From Glycomyces algeriensis (GTDB lineage Bacteria > Actinomycetota > Actinomycetes > Mycobacteriales > Micromonosporaceae): DNA of 64,000 nucleotides. The stretch spans positions 348,851 through 412,850 of the forward strand of contig NZ_JAPZVR010000005.1 of the NCBI RefSeq assembly GCF_027622855.1. Reading direction: 5' to 3'. The notes beneath the pieces were generated by a model, which was not told the origin of the DNA, searched no databases, and saw nothing but the letters and a program-made list of their open reading frames with translations. The translations under genes and the position numbers were made by a program. The stretch's first letter is position 1; every line of letters begins with the position of its first letter. This document shows positions 26,216 through 34,462 of the stretch, one piece after another.

Positions 26216-26932
26216 ATGTACGGCGAGCTGTTCCCCAGGGACCGGACCGAGGTCGCCCCGGGTGCGGTGCTGATACCGGATTGGCTCGATGAGCAGCGGC
26301 AGCGCGAGCTGGTCGCGGCATGTCGCGAATGGGCTCGGCCTCCGGCTGGCATGCGCACCGTTCGCACTCCGGGCGGCGGCGTCATGTCGGCAAAGGTGGT
26401 GGCGCTCGGCTGGCACTGGCGCCCGTATCACTTCTCGAAGACGGCCGACGACGGGTCACCCGTGAAGCGGTTCCCTCCCGAACTCGGCGACCTCGCCGAC
26501 CGGGCGATCACGGACGCCTTCGGCCGAGCGCCGGACGACGGCCCCCAGTACGACATGGCGCTGCTCAACTTCTACGACGCCAAGGCGCACATGGGCATGC
26601 ACCAGGACAAGGACGAGCTCTCGAAGGCCCCTGTCATATCGCTGAGCCTGGGCGACGCGTGCGTCTTCCGCTTCGGCAACACCGAATCGCGCTCGCGGCC
26701 TTACACCGACCTGGAACTGCGCAGTGGGGACCTGTTCGTCTTCGGAGGCCCTTCGCGCCTCGCATTTCACGGCGTACCGCGGATCCTGCCCGGCACCGCC
26801 CCCAGACCGCTCGGCCTCACCGGCCGCCTCAACCTGACCCTGCGCGCCACCGGCCTCGACCCCCGCTTACCGAGCCGGCTCCCGAATCGCGCAAACAAAA
26901 ACACCAGGCCGATGAATCGGCCTGGTGTCTAA
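26216..26932 (+). CDS. alkB: Alpha-ketoglutarate-dependent dioxygenase AlkB
   Basis: DNA/RNA-repair dioxygenase that removes alkyl groups from N1-methyladenine and N3-methylcytosine using Fe(II), O2 and 2-oxoglutarate. Iron ligands are H and D of GMHQDKDE and the His of LAFHGVPR; the 2-oxoglutarate arginines are in GRLNLTLR. I start at MYGELFPRD, which has a -10-like TACGCT 7 nt upstream and no ribosome site. An ATG at 26186 would add ten residues. The last ten codons read through the hairpin that terminates the convergent tRNA gene, an unusual overlap, and the tail after TGLDP is probably disordered. Confidence 0.9.
   Translation: MYGELFPRDRTEVAPGAVLIPDWLDEQRQRELVAACREWARPPAGMRTVRTPGGGVMSAKVVALGWHWRPYHFSKTADDGSPVKRFPPELGDLADRAITDAFGRAPDDGPQYDMALLNFYDAKAHMGMHQDKDELSKAPVISLSLGDACVFRFGNTESRSRPYTDLELRSGDLFVFGGPSRLAFHGVPRILPGTAPRPLGLTGRLNLTLRATGLDPRLPSRLPNRANKNTRPMNRPGV
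26892..26928 (-). terminator. Intrinsic terminator of tRNA-Gln
   Basis: Read leftward, ACACCAGGCCGA and TCGGCCTGGTGT form a 12-bp perfect stem (26901-26928) with a 4-nt loop, followed by TTTTTGTTTG. This is a classical rho-independent terminator 14 bp after the tRNA. It lies inside the 3' end of alkB on the other strand. Confidence 0.85.
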
Positions 26933-26944
26933 GGAAAACTTTGG

Positions 26945-27016
26945 CTGGGGTACCTGGACTCGAACCAAGAACAACGGAACCAGAAACCGCCGTGTTGCCA
27001 ATTACACCATACCCCA
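26945..27016 (-). tRNA. tRNA-Gln(CTG)
   Basis: Full cloverleaf on the minus strand. The acceptor stem is TGGGGTA/TACCCCA with discriminator G, followed by an encoded CCA (26942-26944). The D arm is GTGT/ACAC, the anticodon loop TTCTGGT gives CTG, and the T arm is CTTGG/CCAGG with loop TTCGAGT. The closing pair of the anticodon stem is a T-T mismatch. It is followed by an intrinsic terminator. Confidence 0.95.
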
Positions 27017-27143
27017 ATGGTGCCTTAGCGCCTCAAATCTGCAGGCGCCGACGAGAGACAACTGTACCGGATGCGCCCGCGCCCCTACAAACGGGTTCCT
27101 GTGACGGGGGCAACGCGTCGGCAAGGGCGCGGGGCGTTCGGGG

Positions 27144-27740
27144 TCAGGCCGCGGCGAAGGCGGGTTCGGTGGTGGTGCGGCGCAGGTCGGTGCGCAGGTA
27201 GAGGAGGGCCAGGGCGGTGAAGGCCGCGAGGATGAGGAGGTCGGCGGCGTGCGCGACGGGGGCCGTGCGGGTGATGCGGCTGAGCGGGAAGGCCACGCTG
27301 GCGAGGATGAGGAGGCCGCCGAGCCAGACGGGCGCGAGCCGGGACCAGGCCAGGGCGATGCCGAGGGCGCAGAGGCTCAGCGGGAAGGCCGGGCCGGGGA
27401 GCCACAGGACGAAGGCGGAGGCGACGGGGTGCGCGGCGGCGGCCTCGAGGGATTCGGGGCCGGGGATCGCGAAGATGGCCTCGAAGAACCCCTGGAGGCT
27501 GAAGGCCATGCCGCCGGCGAAGCCGGCGAGGGCCAGGAGGATGCCGGCGCCGCCGACCCAGGGCTTCCATGCGGCGATCCGCTCCCAGACGCCGAGGATG
27601 CCGTAGATCCAGGCGACGGTGCTGATCATGAGGACGACGCTGGCGGTGGTGCCGTACCGGTCGCTCTCCCAGAGGAAGGTCGCGGTGGCGCCGAGCAGTG
27701 GTCCGGCGAGGAGCGAGAGGAAGTGCAGGTGTCTGATCAT
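27144..27740 (-). CDS. Predicted membrane protein under PadR control
   Basis: A 198-residue protein with six predicted helices and no family that I recognise. Its start codon lies beside a strong PadR operator. A -10-like TATAGT ends 8 nt before the ATG and a TTGATA -35-like element lies 15 bp further out, with the operator covering the spacer. There is no Shine-Dalgarno, so the message is probably leaderless or nearly so. Divergent from padR, it is the likely repressed target; function unknown. Confidence 0.8.
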   Translation of the reverse strand: MIRHLHFLSLLAGPLLGATATFLWESDRYGTTASVVLMISTVAWIYGILGVWERIAAWKPWVGGAGILLALAGFAGGMAFSLQGFFEAIFAIPGPESLEAAAAHPVASAFVLWLPGPAFPLSLCALGIALAWSRLAPVWLGGLLILASVAFPLSRITRTAPVAHAADLLILAAFTALALLYLRTDLRRTTTEPAFAAA

Positions 27741-27751
27741 GTAGACAGACT

Positions 27752-27772
27752 ATATGTAGCTGGTCTACATAT
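27752..27772. promoter_or_regulatory. PadR operator
   Basis: ATATGTAG-N5-CTACATAT is a perfect 21-bp palindrome matching the ATGT...ACAT form of known PadR sites. It overlaps the predicted -10 and -35 of the leftward membrane gene. An additional ATGTAGAC half-site lies at 27739-27746. Confidence 0.75.
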
Positions 27773-27808
27773 CAAGACCGTCTACCTATGAGGGCGTAGG
27801 CTGGGGCC

Positions 27809-28126
27809 ATGGACGCTGACGGCATTCACGGCCAGCTCGACACCCTCATCCTCGCGACCCTCAAACGCGGTGAGGCGCATGGCTACGCGATCATCGCGGC
27901 GCTCAAGGAGTCGAGCGGCGAGCAGCTCGACCTGCCCAGCGGCACGGTCTACCCGGCGCTGCGGCGCCTGGAGCGGGCCGGGTACGCGGCCGGGAAGTGG
28001 ACGCAGGCCTCGGGGCGGCGGCGCCGGGTCTACGCGATCACCGACGAGGGCCTAGCGGCGCTCGCGAAGGGCCGCGAGGACTGGCTGGCGCTGCGCGAGG
28101 TCATGAGCGCGGTCCTGGGCCCGTGA
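27809..28126 (+). CDS. PadR family transcriptional regulator
   Basis: A 105-residue winged-helix repressor with the PadR core (LDTLILATLKRGEAHGYAI, then LPSGTVYPALRRLERAGY and RRRRVYAITDEGLAAL). The short C-terminal dimer helix places it with PadR subfamily 2, which often pairs with a membrane protein. The -10-like TAGGCT ends 6 nt before the ATG and no ribosome site exists, so it is probably leaderless. Its TGA overlaps the next gene's GTG. Confidence 0.92.
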   Translation: MDADGIHGQLDTLILATLKRGEAHGYAIIAALKESSGEQLDLPSGTVYPALRRLERAGYAAGKWTQASGRRRRVYAITDEGLAALAKGREDWLALREVMSAVLGP

Positions 28127-28728
28127 ACGGGTACGTCGACGCGGTCACCGCATCCCTGCGGGGCCCGCGGCGGCTGCGGGCCGACATGGTCGCCGAGCTC
28201 GGCGGCGGGTTCGAGGAGGCGGTCGCCGAGCGGATCGACGCGGGCATGGAGCGAGAGCGCGCGCTCGCCGACGCGGCGGCCGAGTTCGGCGAGCCGCATC
28301 TGATCGCGGCCGAGTTCCAGCGGGAGCTCGCGGCCGCGCAGGCGCGCCGCACCGCCTGTACGCTCCTGATCGGTCTGCCCGCGTTGACGATCATGTGGGA
28401 CCTCTTCGGCGGCGAAGGCGACCCCGGCCTGGCCGTGACGCTGCTGGCCAGGCTCATCGACCTCGCCACGGCGGCGGCGTTCACGGTGGCCGCCCTGGTC
28501 GTCGCCCGGCGCCTCGAACGGCGGGCCGCCGCCCTGTGCGGCACGGTCGGCCTCACGCACCTCGTTGTGGCCCTAGGCGGTTCGCTCCTCATCGCGGTCA
28601 TCGGCTCCCACGAGCCGGCCGATGTCCCTGCCGCATGGCTGCTGCTGCCGGTCGCCTCGGCGCTCGGGTCGGCGTGGATCGCCGGATCGGCGCTGCGCTC
28701 CCTGCGCGTCGGCCGCGCCGCGAACTGA
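28123..28728 (+). CDS. PadR-linked membrane protein with permease-prefix (HAAS-like) domain
   Basis: A 201-residue protein starting with GTG in a GTGA overlap with padR. Residues about 1-70 form a helical cytosolic domain (LRADMVAELGGGFEEAV, ERALADAAAEFGEPHLIA) like the HAAS/permease-prefix domain often fused to or paired with PadR systems. Four helices follow. It probably binds the PadR protein at the membrane and relays a signal; this is inferred from the family pairing. Confidence 0.82.
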   Translation: MNGYVDAVTASLRGPRRLRADMVAELGGGFEEAVAERIDAGMERERALADAAAEFGEPHLIAAEFQRELAAAQARRTACTLLIGLPALTIMWDLFGGEGDPGLAVTLLARLIDLATAAAFTVAALVVARRLERRAAALCGTVGLTHLVVALGGSLLIAVIGSHEPADVPAAWLLLPVASALGSAWIAGSALRSLRVGRAAN

Positions 28729-28750
28729 GCGGATCGCTTTCGCACACCGG

Positions 28751-28778
28751 GCAACCAGGGGGCCAATCGGCGCGTACT
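28751..28778 (+). promoter_or_regulatory. ECF-type promoter of the sigma gene
   Basis: GCAACC (28751-28756), a 16-bp spacer, then CGTACT (from 28773) match the ECF sigma-E-like -35/-10 pattern (GCAACC/GGAAC with CGTC-type -10). It lies about 75 bp before the SigE-family sigma gene, which fits autoregulation. Confidence 0.5.
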
Positions 28779-28852
28779 AGGCGTGTCGGACCACGCCGAA
28801 TCCACCACACCGCGGCCGGTCCGGCCCCTACCCGTCACCTGAAAGAGGCCCC

Positions 28853-29365
28853 GTGAAGACCGAGGAGCAACAAGAGGCCGAGTTCCGATCCTTCGCCATC
28901 GCCCAGCGCGACAGCCTGCGCAGGTACGCGTACCTGCTCTGCGGGGACTGGTTCGAGGCCGACGACATCGTGCAGAAGGCGCTCACCAAGATGTTCGCGG
29001 CCTGGCGGCGCATTGAACCGGGCGGCGCTTCGGCGTACGTCCGCAAGATCGTCACCAACGTGTACATCTCCCATCGGCGTCTCGCCTGGGTCCGCCGCGA
29101 GCGGACCAGTCCCGAACTGCCCGTTCAGGAAATCGACCGTCCACAAGAGGCCGTGGATGTGCGGATGGAGCTGGAGGCGGCACTGAACCTGCTGCCCGCC
29201 AGGCAACGCGCGACGCTCGTACTCCGCTATTGGGAGCAACTGTCCGTAGAAGAGACCGCGACCGCCATGAGCTGTTCGACGGGAACCGTGAAGAGCCAGT
29301 CCGCCAAGGGCCTGCGCAAGCTGAAAGAGCTCCTCAACGACTCCCGCGTCCTGGCCCGGGTCTAG
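28853..29365 (+). CDS. SigE-family ECF RNA polymerase sigma factor
   Basis: A 170-residue extracytoplasmic-function sigma factor. Region 2 covers residues about 10-75 (RDSLRRYAYLLCGDWFEADDIVQKALTKMF) and region 4 about 105-160 (LNLLPARQRATLVLRYWEQLSVEETATAMSCSTGTVKSQSAKGLRKLK), with the actinobacterial SigE-family spacing. GTG start with AAAGAGG upstream. It is co-transcribed with a membrane-anchored protein that may act as its anti-sigma factor. Likely recognises its own upstream promoter. Confidence 0.93.
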   Translation: MKTEEQQEAEFRSFAIAQRDSLRRYAYLLCGDWFEADDIVQKALTKMFAAWRRIEPGGASAYVRKIVTNVYISHRRLAWVRRERTSPELPVQEIDRPQEAVDVRMELEAALNLLPARQRATLVLRYWEQLSVEETATAMSCSTGTVKSQSAKGLRKLKELLNDSRVLARV

Positions 29366-29384
29366 CGGAAGGAAGCGACTAGCG

Positions 29385-30911
29385 ATGAACCTGCAAGACG
29401 ACCCAGGTGCGGTGTTCCGCACCGTCATGCCCGAAGCCCCGCCCCCGCCCCGGCAGCTCGACCTCGACCAGGTCGTGCGCGACGGCTACCGCGCCCGCCG
29501 CCGCCACCAGATGGTGCTCGGCGGAGCCGCCACCACCGGAGTGGCCGCCGTCGCCGCCGTGCTCGCGCTGACCGTGGTCGGACTCCCCGGGTCCTCAGCC
29601 GACCCGGCCGACGACCCGGCCAGCAATAGCGCCGCCGCACCGCCCGCCGAAGAGGAGGCCGTCGACGACCCGGCCATGTCCGGGTACCCGTACGCCGAGG
29701 AGGACCAGTTCGACTCGGAAGCCGAGCAGAACGCCCTGCACGAGGGCGCGATGGCGGGGTTCAAGCCGCTGCTCGACCAGGTCGGGGTCGTCCTGACCGA
29801 CGATGTGCCGCTCGAGTTCAACACGCGCCAGTCGCCCGGCAACTACGGGCAGACCTGGCTGCGCAGCTACATCACCGGCGCTTCGAACGACGAGGGCGAC
29901 GGCGGCGAGGAGGACGTGGTCCTGCGCGTCAAGGCGCTGCTGCCCGGCGGCTGGACCGCCGAGCCCGGGCCGGTCACCGAGCAACTGTTCCCGCAGCACG
30001 TCATCAGCGCCAGCGGCAGCCCGTGGCAGGAGAATGCGGACTGGACCGACGAGCTGAAGACCAGCGACCTCGGCGACGGCCGCACCCTCACCACGGTGGA
30101 TCACGGGTGCGCCTACGAGGCCCTGATCACCTACCCCAACGGCAGTGGCCTGCACGCCTCCTGGGACATGGGCTGCGGCGAGGGGACCTCCGAGTACGAG
30201 ATCAGTCTGGAGGAGCTCACCACTGCGATGACGGCGATGCCCGAGGTCGATTACGACACGAGCGAGCTGAGCCCCGTCGGCGAGCTGCTGGAGGTGCCGA
30301 CCGGCTGGCTCTACGACCCCGAATGGGAGGAGGCGGCGCAGGAGCCCGCCGAAGCCTCGATCAGCGCAGCTGACGACGTGCTCAGCGAGATCCTCCCGGG
30401 CGCCTCGCTCGACGGCGCGTTCGGGAGCTTCATCGGCATGGTGGATCGCGGTACGGTCGTGAACCGCTCGTACTACTCCACAGGAACCCTGCCGTTCACG
30501 ACGACGATCGACTCGTCGGTCGACGACATCGGGATCCAGTTCAGCTACACGTTGCCCGGCGGCTGGCTGCCGGGCATCACCGAGGGGCGCGGCCCGGAGC
30601 TGGCGCGCTGCCAGCCCAGTTCCACCTGCGAGACGACCACCGACGAGGACGGCACCATCTGGGCGTTCGAGTCCGCCGAAGCGCTCCACGAACCCACCGA
30701 GGAGGAGATCGCGGCCGGGATGGACTTCGAGCCGTTCACGGAGCACATACTGGAGGTCACGCGCTTCCACCCGGACGGCTGGGCCGTCTCCATCTGGACG
30801 CAGTGGCAGGACGAGTCCGAGGTGAACGCCGACCTGATCGCCGATCTCCTGGCCGCGATGCCCGCACCGCAGTACGACGCCTCGGCGACGCCCGTGATCC
30901 CAGCGGAGTAG
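29385..30911 (+). CDS. Membrane-anchored extracytoplasmic protein downstream of sigma gene
   Basis: A 508-residue protein with a short cytosolic N-terminus (about 42 residues, containing LDLDQVVRDGYRARRR), one membrane helix (residues 43-67), a disordered acidic Ala/Pro linker, and a long acidic exterior domain in which two similar halves can be seen, each containing a GGW element and ending in a Met-Pro turn. No zinc-binding HxxxCxxC anti-sigma motif is present. Position directly after the sigma gene (19-bp gap) suggests a sensor or anti-sigma role, but this is inference. Closed by a strong terminator. Confidence 0.8.
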   Translation: MNLQDDPGAVFRTVMPEAPPPPRQLDLDQVVRDGYRARRRHQMVLGGAATTGVAAVAAVLALTVVGLPGSSADPADDPASNSAAAPPAEEEAVDDPAMSGYPYAEEDQFDSEAEQNALHEGAMAGFKPLLDQVGVVLTDDVPLEFNTRQSPGNYGQTWLRSYITGASNDEGDGGEEDVVLRVKALLPGGWTAEPGPVTEQLFPQHVISASGSPWQENADWTDELKTSDLGDGRTLTTVDHGCAYEALITYPNGSGLHASWDMGCGEGTSEYEISLEELTTAMTAMPEVDYDTSELSPVGELLEVPTGWLYDPEWEEAAQEPAEASISAADDVLSEILPGASLDGAFGSFIGMVDRGTVVNRSYYSTGTLPFTTTIDSSVDDIGIQFSYTLPGGWLPGITEGRGPELARCQPSSTCETTTDEDGTIWAFESAEALHEPTEEEIAAGMDFEPFTEHILEVTRFHPDGWAVSIWTQWQDESEVNADLIADLLAAMPAPQYDASATPVIPAE

Positions 30912-30937
30912 CGACGCCGTCGGATACGACGAAGCGG

Positions 30938-30962
30938 GGGCCCGACTCATCGAGTCGGGCCC
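30938..30962. terminator. Strong hairpin between sigma operon and ectD
   Basis: GGGCCCGACTC and GAGTCGGGCCC form a perfect 11-bp stem with a 3-nt loop 26 bp after the sigma partner stop. It also lies downstream of the convergent ectoine operon, so it can serve both strands. Confidence 0.75.
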
Positions 30963-31042
30963 GCGCCTTCCCCCGTCGCGGCGGCCGCTGCAATGGCCGC
31001 CCGTTCCGGAGCGCCCGGGTCGGATCGCGCTCGTCGTGCTCG

Positions 31043-31927
31043 CTACAGGACCTGCCAGTCGCGGGAGCCGAGGTACTCCGGTCGGTGCTTCTCGGCCGCG
31101 AACGGCGCTTCCAGGGCGTTCTCGACGCTGTTGAACACGATGAACAGGTTCGAGCGCGGGAACGGCGTGATGTTCCCGTTCGAGCCGTGCATGCAGTTCG
31201 AGTCGAACCAGATCGCCGAGCCGGCCGGGCCCGTGAACTGGTGGATGCCGTGCTTGTCGGCGAGCATCCGCAGCGAGTCGTGGTCGGGCGTGCCGACCTC
31301 CTGCTTCACCAGCGAGGCCTTGTGGTTGTCCTCGGGGGTCGCGCCGACGCACGAGACGAACGTCTGGTGCGAGCCCGGCATGATCATCAGCGAACCGTTG
31401 AAGTGGTAGTTCTCGGTCAGCGCCAAGGAGAGGCTGACCGCGCGCATGCGCGGCATCCCGTCCTCGGCGTGCCAGGTCTCGAAGTCCGAGTGCCACTCGA
31501 ACGGCGCGCCGCCGAAACCGGGCTTGTAGTTGACGCGGCTCTGGTGCACGTACACGTCCGAGCCCAGGATCTGGCGGGCGATCCCGGCGATCCGCTCGTC
31601 GCGGATGAGCGCCGCGAAATGCTCCGAGAGCCGGTGCACGTCGAAGACCGAGCGGATCTCGGCGGTGCTGCGCTCGCGGATCACGCGCTCGTCGCCGTCG
31701 AGGGCCGGGTCCCGCAGGATCTGGTTGAGTTCGGTCTGGGCCGCGGCGAGCTCGGCCGGCTCGAGCAGCTCCTCGATGGCGGTGAAGCCGTCGAGTTCGT
31801 GCGTGTCGAGCTGCGACTCGCTGAGCGGCCCGTCGCCGGGGCGGCCCCAGACTGCGGGGTCCTCGGTGCGGTAGACCAGGCGCGGTTCCTTGAAGCGCCG
31901 GGTCGGGTAGAGGTCGGTGGACTGCAT
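31043..31927 (-). CDS. ectD: Ectoine hydroxylase
   Basis: Fe(II)/2-oxoglutarate dioxygenase that hydroxylates ectoine to 5-hydroxyectoine, a stronger protectant. The 294-residue protein carries the EctD signature FEWHSDFETWHAEDGMPRM, which contains the HxD iron ligands, NYHFNGSLMIMPGSH downstream, and a late IWFDSNCMHGSNGNITP block that supplies the distal His and 2-oxoglutarate contacts. Start has GGAG 9 nt upstream. Last gene of ectABCD. Confidence 0.95.
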   Translation of the reverse strand: MQSTDLYPTRRFKEPRLVYRTEDPAVWGRPGDGPLSESQLDTHELDGFTAIEELLEPAELAAAQTELNQILRDPALDGDERVIRERSTAEIRSVFDVHRLSEHFAALIRDERIAGIARQILGSDVYVHQSRVNYKPGFGGAPFEWHSDFETWHAEDGMPRMRAVSLSLALTENYHFNGSLMIMPGSHQTFVSCVGATPEDNHKASLVKQEVGTPDHDSLRMLADKHGIHQFTGPAGSAIWFDSNCMHGSNGNITPFPRSNLFIVFNSVENALEAPFAAEKHRPEYLGSRDWQVL

Positions 31928-31974
31928 CGTCGTTCGCTCCTCACTGCGCCGCAGGGCTTGCGGCTCTGGATCGG

Positions 31975-32391
31975 CTAGTCGTCGTCTTCGGTCAGGAGGG
32001 GGTAGGTGCCGTCGGCGTCGTGTACCTCGCGGCCGGTGACCGGCGGGTTGAACACGCATACGCAGCGCAGGTCCTGCTCGACGTCGAGCGTGTGCCGCTC
32101 GCCCCCGTTGAGCAGGTACATCGTTCCCGGCGCGAGCGCGTGCACGTCGCCGGTCTCCAGGTCGCGGAGCTTGGCGGAGCCTTCGATGACGTACACGGCC
32201 TCGACGTGGTTGGCGTACCGCATCGTGGTGGAGGTCCCGGCGAACAGGACCGTGTCGTGCAGCGAGAAGCCGACGCCGTCGCGGGCGAGCAGGAGGCGCC
32301 GCGAGCGCCACGTGCCGGTGGCCTGGTCGCGGTCGCCGCCTTCGACGTCGGCGTCGGTGCCGATGAGGTCTTCGAGCCTTCTGACGATCAT
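31975..32391 (-). CDS. ectC: L-ectoine synthase
   Basis: Cupin-fold cyclase that closes N-gamma-acetyl-2,4-diaminobutyrate to ectoine. The 138-residue protein begins [12 protein letters not shown], has the metal/substrate cupin motif around [18 protein letters not shown] (here [18 protein letters not shown]), [17 protein letters not shown], and [14 protein letters not shown]. Its ATG overlaps the ectB stop by ATGA. Normal length; function secure. Confidence 0.96.
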   Translation of the reverse strand: MIVRRLEDLIGTDADVEGGDRDQATGTWRSRRLLLARDGVGFSLHDTVLFAGTSTTMRYANHVEAVYVIEGSAKLRDLETGDVHALAPGTMYLLNGGERHTLDVEQDLRCVCVFNPPVTGREVHDADGTYPLLTEDDD

Positions 32392-33677
32392 GCGGACTCC
32401 GTCCCGAGCGTGCCGGCGGCGGCCGCTTCCTTCTCGACTGTCGCAACGGCTTCGCGGACGATGGCGATGCCCTCTTCGAAGTCGGCTTGGGTGGTGGTGA
32501 GCGGCGGGAGGAACTTGACCACCTCGTCCTCGGCGCCGGAGGTCTCCATGAGCAGGCCGTTCGCGAAGGCCTCGTGGCAGACCTGGCCCGCGTGGGCCGG
32601 GTCTTCGAAGACCATGCCGCGGGCGAGGCCGCGGCCGCGGGTGGTGATGCCGAGGTCGGGGTGGCTGGCGGCGATGTCGGCGAGCTCGGCGTCGAGCCAG
32701 GCGCCGTCGCGGTCGACGCCGGCGGTGAAGTCGTCGTTGCGCCAGAAGGTCTCGAGCGCGGCCGTGGCGGTGACGAACGCGGGCGCGAACCCGCGGAAGG
32801 TCCCGTTGTGCTCCCCCGGCTCCCACACGTCGAGGTGCGGTTTCATGAGGGTGAGCGCGAACGGCAGGCCCATGCCGGACAGCGACTTCGAGAGGGTCAC
32901 GATGTCCGGGTAGATCCCGGCGCGCTCGAACGAGAAGAACGGTCCCGTTCGGCCGCAGCCCATCTGGATGTCGTCGACGATGAACAGCATGTCGTGCTCG
33001 CGGCACACGTCCTGGAGCCCGCGCAGCCATTCGTCGGTGGCGACGTTGATGCCGCCCTCGCCCTGCACGGTCTCGACGATGACCGCCGCGGGCTGGTCGA
33101 GGCCGGAGCCCGAGTCCTCCAGGAGGCTGCGCAGCCACAGGAAGTCGGGGGTCTGGCCGTGCATGTAGTTGTCGTAGGGCATGGTCGCGGCGTTGTTGAG
33201 CGGGACGCCCGCGCCGCCGCGCTTCATCGAGTTCCCGGTGACCGCGAGGGCCCCGAGGGTCATGCCGTGGAAGCCGTTCGTGAAGGACACGACGGTCTCG
33301 CGGCCGGTGTACTTGCGCGCGAGCTTGAGCGCGGCTTCGACGGCGTTGTTCCCGGCCGGGCCGGGGAACTGGACCTTGTACTCGAGGTTCCTGGGCGCGA
33401 GTACGACGTCGCGGAAGGACTCGAGGAAGGAGCGCTTGGCGCCCGAGTAGGTGTCGAGGGTGTGGACGACGTTGTCCTCGGCCAGGTAGGCCAGCAGAGC
33501 CTCCTTGAGCACGGGGTGGTTGTGCCCGTAGTTGAGCGAACCCGCACCGGCGAAGAAGTCGATGTACGACCTTCCCTGCTCGTCGGCGATGCGGCTGCCC
33601 TTCGCGGTGGTGAACACCGTGGGCCAGTTGCGGCAGTAGGAGCGGACTTCTGATTCGACCTGTTCGAAAACCTGCAT
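32388..33677 (-). CDS. ectB: Diaminobutyrate-2-oxoglutarate transaminase
   Basis: PLP-dependent class-III aminotransferase that makes L-2,4-diaminobutyrate from aspartate semialdehyde and glutamate, the first ectoine step. 429 residues; shows the [15 protein letters not shown] entry, [38 protein letters not shown] and the PLP lysine in [12 protein letters not shown]. The ATG at 33677 has a GAAGAAGAG site; the longer frame is not native. A stem TACCCGGG/CCCGGGTA (33752-33786) in the 118-bp gap after ectA may affect message stability. Confidence 0.96.
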   Translation of the reverse strand: MQVFEQVESEVRSYCRNWPTVFTTAKGSRIADEQGRSYIDFFAGAGSLNYGHNHPVLKEALLAYLAEDNVVHTLDTYSGAKRSFLESFRDVVLAPRNLEYKVQFPGPAGNNAVEAALKLARKYTGRETVVSFTNGFHGMTLGALAVTGNSMKRGGAGVPLNNAATMPYDNYMHGQTPDFLWLRSLLEDSGSGLDQPAAVIVETVQGEGGINVATDEWLRGLQDVCREHDMLFIVDDIQMGCGRTGPFFSFERAGIYPDIVTLSKSLSGMGLPFALTLMKPHLDVWEPGEHNGTFRGFAPAFVTATAALETFWRNDDFTAGVDRDGAWLDAELADIAASHPDLGITTRGRGLARGMVFEDPAHAGQVCHEAFANGLLMETSGAEDEVVKFLPPLTTTQADFEEGIAIVREAVATVEKEAAAAGTLGTESA

Positions 33678-33795
33678 GATCTCTTCTTCGTCTGCCTGTT
33701 GGCTGTTCTCCGCTTCCCGGCACGCGCTGCTTGGGGCGCACGCCGGGCGCATACCCGGGCCGGCACGTCTGGTCGACGCCCGGGTAGGGCTTGAC

Positions 33796-34389
33796 TCAGT
33801 CCGGCAGCGGGCCGTCGAGCGTCCGCGCCGGGCCCGTGAAGGGTCCGATCCGGTGGAGCACTTCCGACTCATGGCCGGAGCCGAGCTCACGCTCAGAGAA
33901 CAGCACGTCGCGCGTCAGGTCCGCGCCGTTCGCCTCGGCGAACGACTCGAACAGGCGCATCGACGCTTTGTTTTCCGGAGTCACCGTCGTCTCGACGTAG
34001 CGGACTCCGTTGGAGCGCATGCGAAGGACCGCGTGGTCCAGCATGGTCCGAGCCAGTCCCCGGCGGCGGAAGCCGGGTGCGACCGCGACCTGCCAGACGA
34101 AGTACACGTCCGGCGCTTCGGGCCTGCGGTAACCGGTGATGAAACCCGCGACGGCACCGCGCAGATCGCGGGCGACGACGCTGGTCGCCGCGAAGTCGCG
34201 GCACCACAGCAGGTAGGCGTACCTGCTGTTGACGTCGAGATTGCCCGCTTCGCGGGCGAGGTTCCACAGGTCGGTCCCCTCGGCGGGGGTGGGCGAGCCG
34301 AAGCTCAGGTCCCCGCTGGGATCGATCGCTTCCTTGACCTGGGTGGCCGGGCCCTGCGGACCTCTGTCACTTGCGTCACCGGATGGCAT
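33796..34389 (-). CDS. ectA: L-2,4-diaminobutyric acid acetyltransferase
   Basis: GNAT acetyltransferase that acetylates 2,4-diaminobutyrate at the gamma nitrogen. 197 residues. Recognisable features are DVNSRYAYLLWCRDF, the acetyl-CoA loop VAPGFRRRGLARTMLDHAV, and TVTPENKASMRLFESFA. There is no Shine-Dalgarno; the ATG is the predicted transcription start of a consensus-like promoter, so ectA is probably leaderless. First gene of the operon. The C-terminus is about 20 residues longer than usual. Confidence 0.94.
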   Translation of the reverse strand: MPSGDASDRGPQGPATQVKEAIDPSGDLSFGSPTPAEGTDLWNLAREAGNLDVNSRYAYLLWCRDFAATSVVARDLRGAVAGFITGYRRPEAPDVYFVWQVAVAPGFRRRGLARTMLDHAVLRMRSNGVRYVETTVTPENKASMRLFESFAEANGADLTRDVLFSERELGSGHESEVLHRIGPFTGPARTLDGPLPD

Positions 34390-34395
34390 GCGACG

Positions 34396-34424
34396 ACGGT
34401 AGCAAAGAAAACGACGACTGTTAA
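34396..34424 (-). promoter_or_regulatory. Promoter of the ectoine operon, leaderless
   Basis: Read leftward: TTAACA (34424-34419), exactly 17 bp, TACCGT (34401-34396), then 6 nt to the ATG of ectA. This matches the -35/-10 consensus well and places +1 at the start codon. The surrounding DNA is markedly AT-richer than average. Confidence 0.65.
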
Positions 34425-34462
34425 GGCCAACCGAACGATATTGTGAAGTCCAGGTTGAAGAT

